64,000 bases of DNA. Source: Variovorax paradoxus. GTDB taxonomy: Bacteria > Pseudomonadota > Gammaproteobacteria > Burkholderiales > Burkholderiaceae_C. Shown here piece by piece: positions 1-8,880 of the stretch; the stretch's first letter is position 1, and the number at the start of each line of letters is the position of its first letter. The notes beneath the pieces are model-generated. The model made no database searches and was not told the DNA's origin. It saw only the letters and a program-made list of their open reading frames with translations. Position numbers and translations under genes: made by a program. The DNA is taken from positions 248,001 through 312,000 of the forward strand of contig NZ_JAGGNW010000012.1 in assembly GCF_018614875.1 (NCBI RefSeq). The letters are read 5' to 3'.

Positions 1-475
1 TGAGCTTGATGCCCGGCAGGTGCATGCGCTCGGTGTAGCCGAGCGCCAGGTCGACGGAGAGGCTTTCGAGCCCCGTTTCCAGGTCTTGCGAACTCATCGA
101 CAGCACCGCCGGCACGATGCCCGGGTGCAGCTCGTGCAGCATCGCGGCAAAGCGCGACAGCATCGGAATGGCGGTGGGCACCGCCGCCATGCGAAGCCGC
201 CCGCGCGGATGGCCCTCTTCGCTGCGCAGCTCCTGCTGCAGCACCTCGTTGTCGCGCAGCATGCGCTGCGCCGTGGCCAGCACCCGCTCGCCTTCGTGGG
301 TGAGCCCCACGTAGACGCGCGCGCGCTTGACGATGACCACGCCGAACTCGCTTTCGAGCGAGCGCAGCGCATTCGACAGCGCCGGCTGCGTGATGTGGCA
401 GGCCTGCGCCGCGCGTCCGAAATGCTTGTGCTCGCTGAGCGCGACCAGGTAGCGCATCGACGCGAGAAGATTCAC
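1..475 (-). CDS. LysR-family transcriptional regulator (3' part missing, runs off window)
   Basis: The reverse strand encodes the start of a LysR-type DNA-binding regulator. The N-terminus (MNLLASMRYLVALSEHKHFG, then AAQACHITQPALSNALRSLE) is the classic winged helix-turn-helix of the family. It is followed by the linker helix and the first part of the effector-binding domain (SVDLALGYTE near the window edge). A GTG at 475 is preferred because it restores the usual number of residues before the helix-turn-helix; an ATG at 457 is the alternative. The stop codon lies outside the window. The gene begins 14 bases after the mrp stop on the same strand, so it may be co-transcribed. The effector and targets cannot be told from this part. 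Confidence 0.9.
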   Translation of the reverse strand, partial: MNLLASMRYLVALSEHKHFGRAAQACHITQPALSNALRSLESEFGVVIVKRARVYVGLTHEGERVLATAQRMLRDNEVLQQELRSEEGHPRGRLRMAAVPTAIPMLSRFAAMLHELHPGIVPAVLSMSSQDLETGLESLSVDLALGYTERMHLPGIKL

Positions 476-489
476 GGGCGCGCCGCCAT

Positions 490-1581
490 TCAGGTGTTCT
501 TGCTGATGGAAATGGTGGGGAACTTCGCCGAGAAGTCCTTGGCCTTTTCGGCGATGCCCACGGCCACGCGCCGCGCGACGGCCTTGTAGATGCCGGCCAC
601 TTCGCCGTCGGGGTCGGCCACCACGGTCGGCTTGCCGCTGTCGGCCTGCAGCCGGATGTTGATGTCCAGCGGCAGCGCACCCAGGTATTCCATCTGGTAC
701 TGCTCGGCCATCTTCTTGCCGCCCTCGGAGCCGAAGATGTGCTCGACGTGGCCGCAGTTGGAACAGATGTGCACCGCCATGTTTTCCACGATGCCCAGGA
801 TCGGCACGCCGACCTTCTCGAACATCTTGATGCCCTTCTTGGCGTCGAGCAGCGCGATGTCCTGCGGCGTGGTGACGATCACCGCGCCGGTCATCGGCAC
901 CCGCTGCGAAAGGGTCAGCTGGATGTCGCCGGTGCCGGGCGGCATGTCGACGATCAGGTAGTCGAGGTCTTTCCAGTTGGTCTGGCGCAGCAGCTGCTCC
1001 AGCGCCTGGGTGGCCATGGGTCCGCGCCAGATCATGGCTTCGTCCTGGTCGACCAGGAAGCCGATCGACATGACCTGCACGCCGTGGTTCTCGAGCGGCT
1101 CCATGGTCTTGCCGTCCTCGCTCTCGGGCCGGCCCTCGATGCCCAGCATCATCGGCTGGCTCGGGCCGTAGATGTCGGCGTCCAGCAGCCCGACGGCCGC
1201 CCCTTCGGACGCCAGCGCCAGCGCCAGGTTGGCCGCCGTGGTGCTCTTGCCCACGCCGCCCTTGCCCGAGGCCACCGCGATGATGTTCTTGACGTTGGGC
1301 ATCAGCTGCACGCCGCGCTGCGCTGCATGGCTGATGACCTTGGTCGTGATGTTGACCGAGACGTTGCTCACGCCCGGCGCCGTCTTTGCGGCCGCCACCA
1401 GCGCCTTGCGCATGGCCGCGTGCTGGCTCCTGGCCGGGTAGCCGAGTTCGAGGTCGAACGACACGTCGCCCTCGGATATCTGCAGGTTCTTGAGCGAGCG
1501 CGTCGCCACGAAATTCTTGCCGGTGTTGGGGTCTGCGACGGCCTTGAGCGCGTCCATGAGCCCGTCTGGGGTGAGTGCCAT
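490..1581 (-). CDS. mrp: Mrp/NBP35-family Fe-S cluster carrier ATPase
   Basis: Cytosolic P-loop ATPase of 363 residues that carries and transfers iron-sulfur clusters to apoproteins (Mrp/ApbC/Ind1 family). Residues 1-90 form the MIP18-like domain common in proteobacterial Mrp. The deviant Walker A motif GKGGVGKST lies at about 105-113, with DADIYGPS and the Walker B-like LIVDMPPGTGD following. The paired cysteines C273 and C276 (HICSNCGH) are the family's bridging cluster ligands. The ATG at 1581 gives the family's usual length. In many betaproteobacteria mrp lies beside metG; here metG is 4 kb away on the other strand. Confidence 0.95.
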   Translation of the reverse strand: MALTPDGLMDALKAVADPNTGKNFVATRSLKNLQISEGDVSFDLELGYPARSQHAAMRKALVAAAKTAPGVSNVSVNITTKVISHAAQRGVQLMPNVKNIIAVASGKGGVGKSTTAANLALALASEGAAVGLLDADIYGPSQPMMLGIEGRPESEDGKTMEPLENHGVQVMSIGFLVDQDEAMIWRGPMATQALEQLLRQTNWKDLDYLIVDMPPGTGDIQLTLSQRVPMTGAVIVTTPQDIALLDAKKGIKMFEKVGVPILGIVENMAVHICSNCGHVEHIFGSEGGKKMAEQYQMEYLGALPLDINIRLQADSGKPTVVADPDGEVAGIYKAVARRVAVGIAEKAKDFSAKFPTISISKNT

Positions 1582-1690
1582 TGATCTAACTCCTGAATGG
1601 CGGGTAGTCTAGTGGGTCCCATGGCTCGCCCCCAGGCTGCGCACGCTTCGCCTTCCCCGTACCGGGGGCAACACCAGGACGACAACACCA

Positions 1691-2890
1691 ATGCCAGAGA
1701 CACCCGCAGCCACCGCGCTCCTGCTCACCGGCGGCGGCGCCCGGGCCGCCTACCAGGTGGGCGTGCTGGAGGCCATTGCCGAGATCCGGCGCGTGGCGGG
1801 CTTTGCCGGCCAGCGCAATCCCTTTCCGGTGATCACGGGCACCTCGGCCGGCGCGATCAATGCGGCCGCGCTGGCCTGCGGCGCCGACGACTTCGACAGC
1901 GCCGTCGCGCGCATCGCGCAGGTCTGGCGCGATGTCCACACCGGGCAGGTCTACCGCCCCGATTCGCTCTCGGTCATCGGCAGCGGCGCGCGCTGGCGCG
2001 TGCTGCTCGGGCTCGGGCGCTTCGTGGCCAACTGGATGCGCCTCAAGCCGCGTTCGCTGCTCGACAACGCGCCGCTGGCCGACCTGCTGGCCCGCATGGT
2101 GCCGCTCGACCGGCTGCCGCGGCTCATGCAGCAAGGCCACGTGCAGGCGCTGGCCGTGACCGCGTCGAGCTACAGCTCGGGCGAGCACGTCACCTTCTTC
2201 GAAGCCGCCGTGCCGATGGAGCCCTGGGTGCGTTCGCAGCGGCTCTCGGTGCGCGACCGCATCAGCCACGCGCACCTGATGGCATCGTCGGCCATTCCCT
2301 TCGTCTTCCCCGCCACCGCGCTGCCGATGCAGGGCCACACCGAATATTTCGGCGACGGCTCGATGCGCCAATCGGCACCCATCGCGGCGGCGATCCACCT
2401 CGGCGCCCGGCGCATCCTGGTGATCGGCGCGGGCCGCATGCACGAGCCGCGCGAAGCCGACGCACCCAACACCTACAGCGGCTATCCCACCCTTGCGCAG
2501 ATCGCGGGCCATGCACTGTCGAGCATCTTTCTCGATGCGCTGGCGGTCGACATCGAGCGGCTGCGGCGCATCAACCTCACGCTCGGCCTGATTCCCGAAG
2601 AAGCCCGCAAGTCGAGTTCGCTGCGCCCGCTCGACCTGCTGGTGATCTCGCCGTCGCAGCGGCTCGACGTGATCGCGGCGCGCCATGTCGACACGCTGCC
2701 CGGCGCGGTGCGCCACCTGCTGGGCGGCTCCAGGGCCGCGGCCGAAGTGAAGGGCGGCGCGCTCGCGAGCTACCTGCTGTTCGAATCGGGCTACACGCGC
2801 GAGCTGATGGCGCTCGGACGGGCCGACGCGATGCGGCAGCGCGAGGAGGTGCTGCGGTTTTTCGGGTGGGATGCCCAGCCAGCGCGCTAA
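1691..2890 (+). CDS. patatin-like phospholipase
   Basis: A 399-residue patatin-family lipid acyl hydrolase. The glycine-rich oxyanion loop TGGGARAAYQVG is at about 13-24, the nucleophile elbow GTSAG has Ser52, and the catalytic aspartate of the Ser-Asp dyad is D222 in GDGSMRQSAP. There is no signal peptide, so the protein is probably cytosolic or peripherally membrane bound. Members of this family cleave acyl chains from phospholipids; the substrate here is unknown. The stop codon overlaps that of the convergent YceH gene by two bases (TAA at 2888-2890 against TAG read from 2889-2887). The sequence just upstream (about 1620-1680) resembles GC-rich dispersed intergenic sequence. Confidence 0.93.
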   Translation: MPETPAATALLLTGGGARAAYQVGVLEAIAEIRRVAGFAGQRNPFPVITGTSAGAINAAALACGADDFDSAVARIAQVWRDVHTGQVYRPDSLSVIGSGARWRVLLGLGRFVANWMRLKPRSLLDNAPLADLLARMVPLDRLPRLMQQGHVQALAVTASSYSSGEHVTFFEAAVPMEPWVRSQRLSVRDRISHAHLMASSAIPFVFPATALPMQGHTEYFGDGSMRQSAPIAAAIHLGARRILVIGAGRMHEPREADAPNTYSGYPTLAQIAGHALSSIFLDALAVDIERLRRINLTLGLIPEEARKSSSLRPLDLLVISPSQRLDVIAARHVDTLPGAVRHLLGGSRAAAEVKGGALASYLLFESGYTRELMALGRADAMRQREEVLRFFGWDAQPAR

Positions 2891-3573
2891 CCCGCTTCGG
2901 AAATCCCGAGCTCCGAACACACGCGCCCCACCAGCGCCTTCAATGACACGACTTCCGCCTCGAGCCGCGCCACGTTGGCCCTGAGCGCCGCGACCTCGCC
3001 GAGCGACGCATCGTGCGATGCGTACGCCCCGTCGGCCGACGCGCCGCCCGGCCCGGCAAGCTCTTCCGCCGGCGCGCCGCTCAGCAGATGCGCCCAGCGG
3101 CTTTCGCGTGCGCCCGGCAGGCGCGCGAGCTTGACCACCAGCGCTCCGGCCGGGCGCTCGGCGAGTTCGTCGAGAAAACCCTCGACCGACGAGATGTCGG
3201 CGAAGTTGTGCATGCGGTCGCAGGCAATGCGCAGCTCGCCGGCGGTTTGCGGGCCGCGCAGCATCAGCACCGTGAGCAGGATCACCGACTGCGACGGGAC
3301 GCGCAGCACGCGGTCGATGTTGTGCTCGTAGCGGAAGGCGCGACCGCCGCTGGTCTCCGCCACCAGGCTGTAGCCCTTCAGGCTGTCGATGGTGGCCTGC
3401 ACCTGGGCTTCGCTCAGTTCGAGCACCGGGTTGCGGCTGGTCTTCTGGTTGCAGCCGGACACCAGCGAATTGAGCGTCAGCGGATAGCTGTCGGGCACGG
3501 TGCGCTGCTTCTCGGCCAGCACGCCGAGCACGCGGGTTTCGACGAGCGAAAGAATGGGAAGGGCTTGGGTCAT
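2887..3573 (-). CDS. YceH family protein (DUF480)
   Basis: A 228-residue protein matching the DUF480/YceH family, built of two winged-helix-like halves. Recognisable stretches are LVETRVLGVLAEKQRTVPDS near the N-terminus and LTLNSLVSGCNQKTSRNPV directly after, both highly conserved in the family. A second winged-helix region (VILLTVLMLRGPQTAGELR) follows. The last 30 residues form a short heptad-like helix (ANVARLEAEVVSLKALVGRV), probably a coiled coil. The ATG at 3573 begins MTQALPILSLVETR; a longer reading extends upstream but lacks family similarity. The biochemical role of YceH is not established. Confidence 0.9.
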   Translation of the reverse strand: MTQALPILSLVETRVLGVLAEKQRTVPDSYPLTLNSLVSGCNQKTSRNPVLELSEAQVQATIDSLKGYSLVAETSGGRAFRYEHNIDRVLRVPSQSVILLTVLMLRGPQTAGELRIACDRMHNFADISSVEGFLDELAERPAGALVVKLARLPGARESRWAHLLSGAPAEELAGPGGASADGAYASHDASLGEVAALRANVARLEAEVVSLKALVGRVCSELGISEAG

Positions 3574-3619
3574 TGCGCAAAAAATCCTGAAGGAAGCACG
3601 GGTGGCAAAGGCCGGTTGC

Positions 3620-4333
3620 TCACGGCACGGCCACGCCGAGTATCGGGCCCAGCTCCCTGGTGAAGTCGCTGCGACGCAAGGCAAGCGAATGCAATGCGGA
3701 CACGGTGCCATCGAGATAGAGCGCGTCGCGGCAATGCAGCACGTCGCGAAAGTAGAGCGCGAACTCGTAGAAATTCACCGGCTGCTCGCTGATCACGAAG
3801 ATCGCCGTGTGGCCCGACACGCCCACGCCGTTGCGGATCTTTCGCGAGTCCGAATCCGGAATGAACGCGGGATGCACCACGCCGCGGCGCAGCAGCAGCG
3901 GGCCCGACTGGGTCGCCAGCCGGACGCCCTTCGACAGCGCCGGATACTCGGACGACTCGACCACGCGCGGCCCCGCAGCCGACACCAGGAACACGCCGTT
4001 CGGCTTGATGAAGAAGTTGCCCGCACCCGCCGCCAGGTTGAGCGGCGCCACCTCGCGCCCCTCCTGCACCAGCAGGCCGACCGGGGAAAAGTCGGCGTGG
4101 TACATGCCGGCATTCATCGCGAACACGAGCCGCCGGTTGCGCGCGGCGAGCCAGGCTTCCAGGCGGTCGAGGCGCTTGAACTCGACGCCGGTGTCGTCGC
4201 GCAGGAACAGCTCGAGCCGTTCCTTGCGCAGGTCGATTTTGACGACGGTGTAGCGCGGCTCCGCCGTGGCGGCCGCGGCGGCTGCAAGCCCGGCGCCGCA
4301 AAGGGCCAGCAAGAGCAGCAGCAGCTTTCTCAT
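3620..4333 (-). CDS. phosphodiester glycosidase family protein (DUF2233/NAGPA-like), exported
   Basis: A 237-residue protein with a clear N-terminal signal peptide (MRKLLLLLLALCGAGLAAAA). The body matches the phosphodiester glycosidase/NAGPA fold: NRRLVFAMNAGMYHADFSPV at about 67-86, then GNFFIKPNGVF, the reported core of DUF2233. Family members remove GlcNAc or similar sugars attached through phosphodiester bonds, so a periplasmic role in envelope polymer trimming is possible. The substrate is not predictable. The gene sits 46 bases before the YceH start and 25 bases after the downstream end of the dehydrogenase gene on the same strand, so the three may share a transcript. Confidence 0.85.
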   Translation of the reverse strand: MRKLLLLLLALCGAGLAAAAAATAEPRYTVVKIDLRKERLELFLRDDTGVEFKRLDRLEAWLAARNRRLVFAMNAGMYHADFSPVGLLVQEGREVAPLNLAAGAGNFFIKPNGVFLVSAAGPRVVESSEYPALSKGVRLATQSGPLLLRRGVVHPAFIPDSDSRKIRNGVGVSGHTAIFVISEQPVNFYEFALYFRDVLHCRDALYLDGTVSALHSLALRRSDFTRELGPILGVAVP

Positions 4334-4358
4334 GGGTTCCTGGAAAGGGGCCCCCGCT

Positions 4359-5390
4359 TCAGCCGTTCTGGATGCGGCTGACCAGCGCCTTGGTGAATGC
4401 CGCCGTGCCGGCGCTGCCGCCGAGGTCGCCGGTGCGCACCTTGTCGATGTTGAGCGTGTCGTCGATGGCCTTGCGCAGGCGCGTGGCCATCTCGGGCAGC
4501 CGGACGTGCTCGAGCATCAGCGCGGCGGCCAGCAGCAGGGCGGTCGGATTGGCAATGCCCTTGCCGGCAATGTCGGGCGCCGAGCCGTGCACGGCCTCGA
4601 AGATCGCCGCATCGGCGCCGATGTTGGCGCCGGGCGCCATGCCCAGGCCGCCCACCAGGCCCGCCACCAGGTCGGACAGGATGTCGCCGAACAGGTTGGT
4701 CGTCACCAGCATGTCGAACTGCCACGGATTGAGCACCAGCTTCATCGCGCAGGCGTCGACGATGATGGTGTCGAGCTCGAACTTGCCCTTGTACTTTTCT
4801 TCGTAGAGCCGCAGGCCCGTCTCGAGGAACAGGCCGGTCAGCACCTTCATGATGTTGGCCTTGTGCACCAGCGTGACCTTCTTGCGGCCGCTGGCAATGG
4901 CGGTCTCGAAGGCGTATTCGAGCAGGCGCAGGCAGCCCTGTCGCGTGTTGATGCCGGTGGCCATGCCGACGGCGTGCGGGTCGTCGTCGATGCGCACATA
5001 GTGCTCGTGGCCGATATACAGGCCCTCGAGGTTCTCGCGCACGACCATCAGGTCGATCTTGTCGAATCGGCCGCCCGGAATGATGGTGCGCGCGGGGCGC
5101 AGGTTGGCGTAGAGCTGGAACTCCTCGCGCAGCCGCACGTTCGAGGAGCGGTAGCCGCCGCCCGAGGGCGTTTCGAGCGGGCCCTTGAGGGCAAGGCGGG
5201 TGCGGCGGATGCTGTCCAGCGTGGCCTGCGGCAGTGGATCGCCCGAGGCCTGAACGCCGCCGAGGCCGGCAATCTGGCGGTCCCACTCGAAGGGCGCCTT
5301 CAGCGCATCGAGCGCGGCCAGGGTGGCGTCGACGATCTCGGGGCCGATGCCATCGCCGGGAATCAGGGTTGCGGGAATGGGGGTGGTCAT
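4359..5390 (-). CDS. NAD-dependent isocitrate/isopropylmalate dehydrogenase family protein
   Basis: A 343-residue beta-decarboxylating dehydrogenase. Family signatures are LIPGDGIGPEIVDATLAALD at the N-terminus, YANLRPARTI, VVRENLEGLYIGHEH with the catalytic-region tyrosine, KANIMK with the catalytic lysine, and NLFGDILSDL plus HGSAPDIAGKGIANP, the cofactor loop. An Asp-rich cofactor-binding pattern rather than the NADP-type lysine/tyrosine suggests NAD use, as in the NAD-isocitrate dehydrogenase subgroup. The length suits NAD-IDH better than bacterial icd (about 415) and lacks leuB context (no leuCD nearby). It most likely oxidises isocitrate; homoisocitrate or tartrate-like substrates cannot be excluded. 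Confidence 0.85.
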   Translation of the reverse strand: MTTPIPATLIPGDGIGPEIVDATLAALDALKAPFEWDRQIAGLGGVQASGDPLPQATLDSIRRTRLALKGPLETPSGGGYRSSNVRLREEFQLYANLRPARTIIPGGRFDKIDLMVVRENLEGLYIGHEHYVRIDDDPHAVGMATGINTRQGCLRLLEYAFETAIASGRKKVTLVHKANIMKVLTGLFLETGLRLYEEKYKGKFELDTIIVDACAMKLVLNPWQFDMLVTTNLFGDILSDLVAGLVGGLGMAPGANIGADAAIFEAVHGSAPDIAGKGIANPTALLLAAALMLEHVRLPEMATRLRKAIDDTLNIDKVRTGDLGGSAGTAAFTKALVSRIQNG

Positions 5391-5634
5391 CGGAAACTCG
5401 CTTTCTGTATATCCATCTTGTATATCTCTTCGCCATATCAGGGGAGAGCGTCGGCGAAACGCGCGGCATGGAGCATACGTCGCGCCGGAGACACCCCGGC
5501 GCCTACCGGGTCACCGGGGGCGGCAAAACCGTCGCCGCGGGCGGTGAGATCGACGGCATTCGGCAGGGTGCGATGCTGCCACCTAAAATGCCCGGTTCCC
5601 CCAAGTTCGCCACTCCCCGAAAGCGCCCTCCCCG

Positions 5635-7728
5635 ATGTCCGCCCCGCGCAAGCTCTTCGTCACCACCGCCCTGCCGTATGCCAACGGCAAGTTCCACATC
5701 GGCCACATGATGGAATACATCCAGGCCGACATCTGGGTGCGGAACCAGCGAATGAATGGCGCCGAGGTCAACTTCGTCTGCGCCGACGACGCGCACGGCG
5801 CGGCCATCACCATCGCGGCCGACAAGGCCGGCGTGACGCCGCAGGCCTTCGTGGCCGAGATCGCCGCGGGCCGCAAGCCGTATCTCGACGGCTACTACAT
5901 CTCCTTCGACAACTGGCACTCGACCGATGCGCCCGAGAACCACCAGCTCGCGCAGGACATCTACCGCGACCTGCGCAAGGACGGCCTCATCGAAACCAAG
6001 AGCGTCGAGCAGTTCTACGACCCCGCCAAGGGCATGTTCCTGGCCGACCGCTTCATCAAGGGCGAATGCCCCAACTGCCATTCGAAGGACCAGTACGGCG
6101 ACAACTGCGAAGTGTGCGGCGCCGTGTACGCGCCCACCGAGCTGATCAACCCCTACTCGGCGCTGTCGGGCGTCAAGCCCGAACTGCGCAGCTCCGACCA
6201 CTTCTTCTTCAAGCTTTCGGACCCGCGCTGCGAGGCCTACCTGAAGGAATGGACCGCCGCGCCCGGCCACGTCCAATCCGAAGTGCAGAACAAGATCCGC
6301 GAATGGCTCTACAAGGACGACGAGGGCAAGGGCGGCCTCGGCGACTGGGACATCAGCCGCGACGCGCCCTACTTCGGCATCGAGATTCCCGACGCGCCCG
6401 ACAAGTATTTCTACGTGTGGCTCGACGCGCCCGTGGGCTACCTCGCCTCGCTGAAAAACCTGCTCGATAAGCGCTGCATCGAGCTGGGCGGCGACGGCAT
6501 CTCGTACACCGAGTACATGGCCGACCCCGACCTGGAGCAGGTGCACTTCATCGGCAAGGACATCATCACTTTCCACACGCTGTTCTGGCCCGCGATGCTG
6601 CACTTCAGCGGCCGCAAGGCGCCCGATGCCGTGTACGTGCACGGCCACCTGACGGTGAGCGGCGAGAAGATGAGCAAGAGCCGCGGCACCGGCATCGACC
6701 CGCTCAGGTACCTGTCGATCGGGCTCGACCCCGAGTGGCTGCGCTACTACATCGCGGCCAAGCTCAACGGCCGCAACGAGGACATCGACTTCAACCCCGA
6801 AGACTTCGTGGCGCGCGTCAACAGCGACCTCGTGGGCAAGTACATCAACATCGCGAGCCGCGCGGCGGGCTTCATCGGCAAGCGCTTCGGCGGCCAGCTG
6901 GGCGAAGTGTCGGCCGATGGCGACGCGCTGCTGTTCGCGCTGCGCGATGCGGCGCCGCAGCTGCATTCGCTCTACGACGGCCGGGACTGCGCCCGCGCGC
7001 TGCGCGAAGTGATGGCGCTGGCCGACAAGGTGAACGAGTACGTCGACCAGAACAAGCCCTGGGAACTGGCCAAGAAGGAAGGCCAGGAGGCGCGCCTGCA
7101 CGACGTGTGCACGGTATGCATCGAGGCCTTCCGCCTGCTCACGCTGTACCTGAAGCCGGTGCTGCCGGCGCTGGCCGTGAACGTCGAGGCCTTTCTGAAG
7201 ATCTCGCCGCTGGCCTGGGCGGACGCCGCGCAGTCGCTGCCCGGCGGCCACACCATCGGCGAGTACAAGCACCTGATGCAGCGCGCCGATGCCAAGGTGG
7301 TCGACAAGCTGTTCGATGCGCCCGAGCCCGCACCGTCCGCCGCCGCCGCGGCGGAAGAAGCGCTGCCAGGCGGCGAAGCGATCGCGCCCGCCATCACCAT
7401 CGACGACTTCGCCAGGATCGACCTGCGCATCGCGAAGATCGTGGCCTGCGAAAAGGTCGAGGGCTCTACCAAGCTGCTGCGCCTGACACTCGATGCCGGT
7501 GAGGGCAAGACGCGCAACGTGTTCAGCGGCATCGCCTCCGCCTACCAGCCCGAGCAGCTGGTGGGCAAGCTCACGGTGCTGGTCGCCAACCTGGCGCCGC
7601 GCAAGATGAAGTTCGGCATCAGCGAAGGCATGGTGCTGGCCGCGAGCCATGGCGACGAAAAAGCCAACCCCGGCATCCACGTGCTCGAGCCCTGGCCGGG
7701 CGCGACGCCGGGCATGCGCGTGCGCTGA
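5635..7728 (+). CDS. metG: methionine-tRNA ligase
   Basis: Class I aminoacyl-tRNA synthetase of 697 residues charging tRNA-Met. The HIGH motif (FHIGHMMEY) is at about 20-28 and KMSKS at 345-349. A four-cysteine zinc knuckle (CPNC ... CEVC) lies in the connective peptide near residues 143-161. The C-terminal 110 residues form the EMAP/Trbp111-type tRNA-binding domain ([17 protein letters not shown]), preceded by an alanine-rich linker; this makes it the long, dimeric E. coli-like form. The ATG at 5635 fits the family start. About 244 bases upstream are without a gene and should hold its promoter, divergent from the dehydrogenase at 4359-5390. Confidence 0.97.
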   Translation: MSAPRKLFVTTALPYANGKFHIGHMMEYIQADIWVRNQRMNGAEVNFVCADDAHGAAITIAADKAGVTPQAFVAEIAAGRKPYLDGYYISFDNWHSTDAPENHQLAQDIYRDLRKDGLIETKSVEQFYDPAKGMFLADRFIKGECPNCHSKDQYGDNCEVCGAVYAPTELINPYSALSGVKPELRSSDHFFFKLSDPRCEAYLKEWTAAPGHVQSEVQNKIREWLYKDDEGKGGLGDWDISRDAPYFGIEIPDAPDKYFYVWLDAPVGYLASLKNLLDKRCIELGGDGISYTEYMADPDLEQVHFIGKDIITFHTLFWPAMLHFSGRKAPDAVYVHGHLTVSGEKMSKSRGTGIDPLRYLSIGLDPEWLRYYIAAKLNGRNEDIDFNPEDFVARVNSDLVGKYINIASRAAGFIGKRFGGQLGEVSADGDALLFALRDAAPQLHSLYDGRDCARALREVMALADKVNEYVDQNKPWELAKKEGQEARLHDVCTVCIEAFRLLTLYLKPVLPALAVNVEAFLKISPLAWADAAQSLPGGHTIGEYKHLMQRADAKVVDKLFDAPEPAPSAAAAAEEALPGGEAIAPAITIDDFARIDLRIAKIVACEKVEGSTKLLRLTLDAGEGKTRNVFSGIASAYQPEQLVGKLTVLVANLAPRKMKFGISEGMVLAASHGDEKANPGIHVLEPWPGATPGMRVR

Positions 7729-7787
7729 AGCCCGGCTTGCCGAGCTTGTTCACCAGCACCAGGTCCGGCGATTCATTGGGTACATCG

Positions 7788-8543
7788 ATGCTTCCAACGC
7801 TCCAGATCGACGGCCACGTCGCCTACCTCACGCTGCGCCGTCCGCAGGCCGCCAACAAGCTGACGCCGGAGGACCTGCCCGCGCTCGTTCGTCACGTGGA
7901 GACAGTGAACGGCTCGCCCGGCGTGCTGGTGCTGGTGGTTCGCTCGGAAGGCAAGTACTTCTGCAGCGGCTACGACATATCGGAGGTCGCCGCCAGCAGC
8001 CAGACCGAAGGCCGCAGCTTCGGCGAGATGGTCGATGCGCTGGAAAACTGCCGTGCCGTCACCATTGCGGCGGTGCACGGCGGCGTCTTCGGCGGCGCGA
8101 CCGACATGGTGCTGGCCTGCGACTTCCGCGTGGGCGTGCGGGCCGCCGAGATGTTCATGCCCGCCGCCCGGCTCGGCCTGCACTACTACCAGAGCGGCAT
8201 GGAGCGCTATGTGTCCCGGCTCGGGCTGGACACGGCCAAGCGGCTCTTCCTGACCGCCGAGAAGCTCGACGGCACTGCGATGCGCGACTGCGGATTCCTC
8301 ACGCACCTGGTCGACGACGCAGCGGCGCTCGATGCCGAGGTGCTGCGCCTGCGCACCACGCTCGCCGGCATGGCGCCGCTTGCGCTGCTGGGCATGAAGA
8401 AGCACCTGAACCAGATCGCGCGCGGCACGGCCGACGCCGCCTCGATCCAGCGCGAAGTGCAGCGCACCGTGGCATCCGAAGACCTGGCCGAGGGCGGCCG
8501 CGCCTGGCGCGAGAAGCGCCCGCCGGTTTTCAAGGGCCGCTGA
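7788..8543 (+). CDS. enoyl-CoA hydratase/isomerase family protein
   Basis: A 251-residue crotonase-fold protein. The oxyanion-hole strands are visible as GKYFCSGYDISEVAAS (about 55-70) and AAVHGGVFGGATDMVLACDF (about 98-117). The ATG at 7788 gives MLPTLQIDGHVAYLTLRRPQ, the usual beta-strand start; an upstream reading adds residues unlike the family. One of the two usual catalytic glutamates is not obvious in the GGVFGGATDM segment, so the reaction (hydration, isomerisation or other CoA chemistry) is uncertain. It lies 60 bases after metG with no clear pathway context. Confidence 0.85.
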   Translation: MLPTLQIDGHVAYLTLRRPQAANKLTPEDLPALVRHVETVNGSPGVLVLVVRSEGKYFCSGYDISEVAASSQTEGRSFGEMVDALENCRAVTIAAVHGGVFGGATDMVLACDFRVGVRAAEMFMPAARLGLHYYQSGMERYVSRLGLDTAKRLFLTAEKLDGTAMRDCGFLTHLVDDAAALDAEVLRLRTTLAGMAPLALLGMKKHLNQIARGTADAASIQREVQRTVASEDLAEGGRAWREKRPPVFKGR

Positions 8544-8583
8544 ACCGGCCTTTCCTTCGCGCGGCCGGGTGCAGAATCCGCGC

Positions 8584-8808
8584 ATGCAAAGCCATCGCTC
8601 CCACTCCCGACTTTTCGTTCTCGCAGCGCTCGGCCTCGCTGGCGCCCTGCTGCTGGGCGGCTGCGCCGTGGTCACGGTGGCCGGCACCGTCGTGAGCGTG
8701 GGCGCCGGCGCGGTCGGCCTCGCGGCCGATGCGGCCATCGGCACCGCGCGCATCACCGGCAAGGCCGTGGGCGCGGCAGCCGATGCGGTGATTCCGGACA
8801 GCGACTGA
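8584..8808 (+). CDS. small lipoprotein, function unknown
   Basis: A 74-residue protein with a signal peptide and lipobox LLLGGC, so the mature protein is a lipid-anchored chain of only about 50 residues. The rest is alanine/glycine/valine rich (VVTVAGTVVSVGAGAVGLAA), resembling the small membrane-associated lipoproteins common in Burkholderiales. The ATG at 8584 follows the enoyl-CoA hydratase stop by 40 bases. An in-frame ATG-equivalent five codons earlier (8569) is less likely because it precedes the charged n-region. No function can be given. Confidence 0.75.
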   Translation: MQSHRSHSRLFVLAALGLAGALLLGGCAVVTVAGTVVSVGAGAVGLAADAAIGTARITGKAVGAAADAVIPDSD

Positions 8809-8880
8809 GCCGAGCCGGCAGCGGCGGAACTGCCGCAAGCCTTCCTGCACACGCAGCGCACAGTACACAATGGGCGCCAC

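Noticed and set aside
1586..3580. A 664-codon minus-strand open frame opposite the patatin gene
   Set aside because: Shadow of the patatin gene and an alternative frame of YceH; both real genes have clear signatures.
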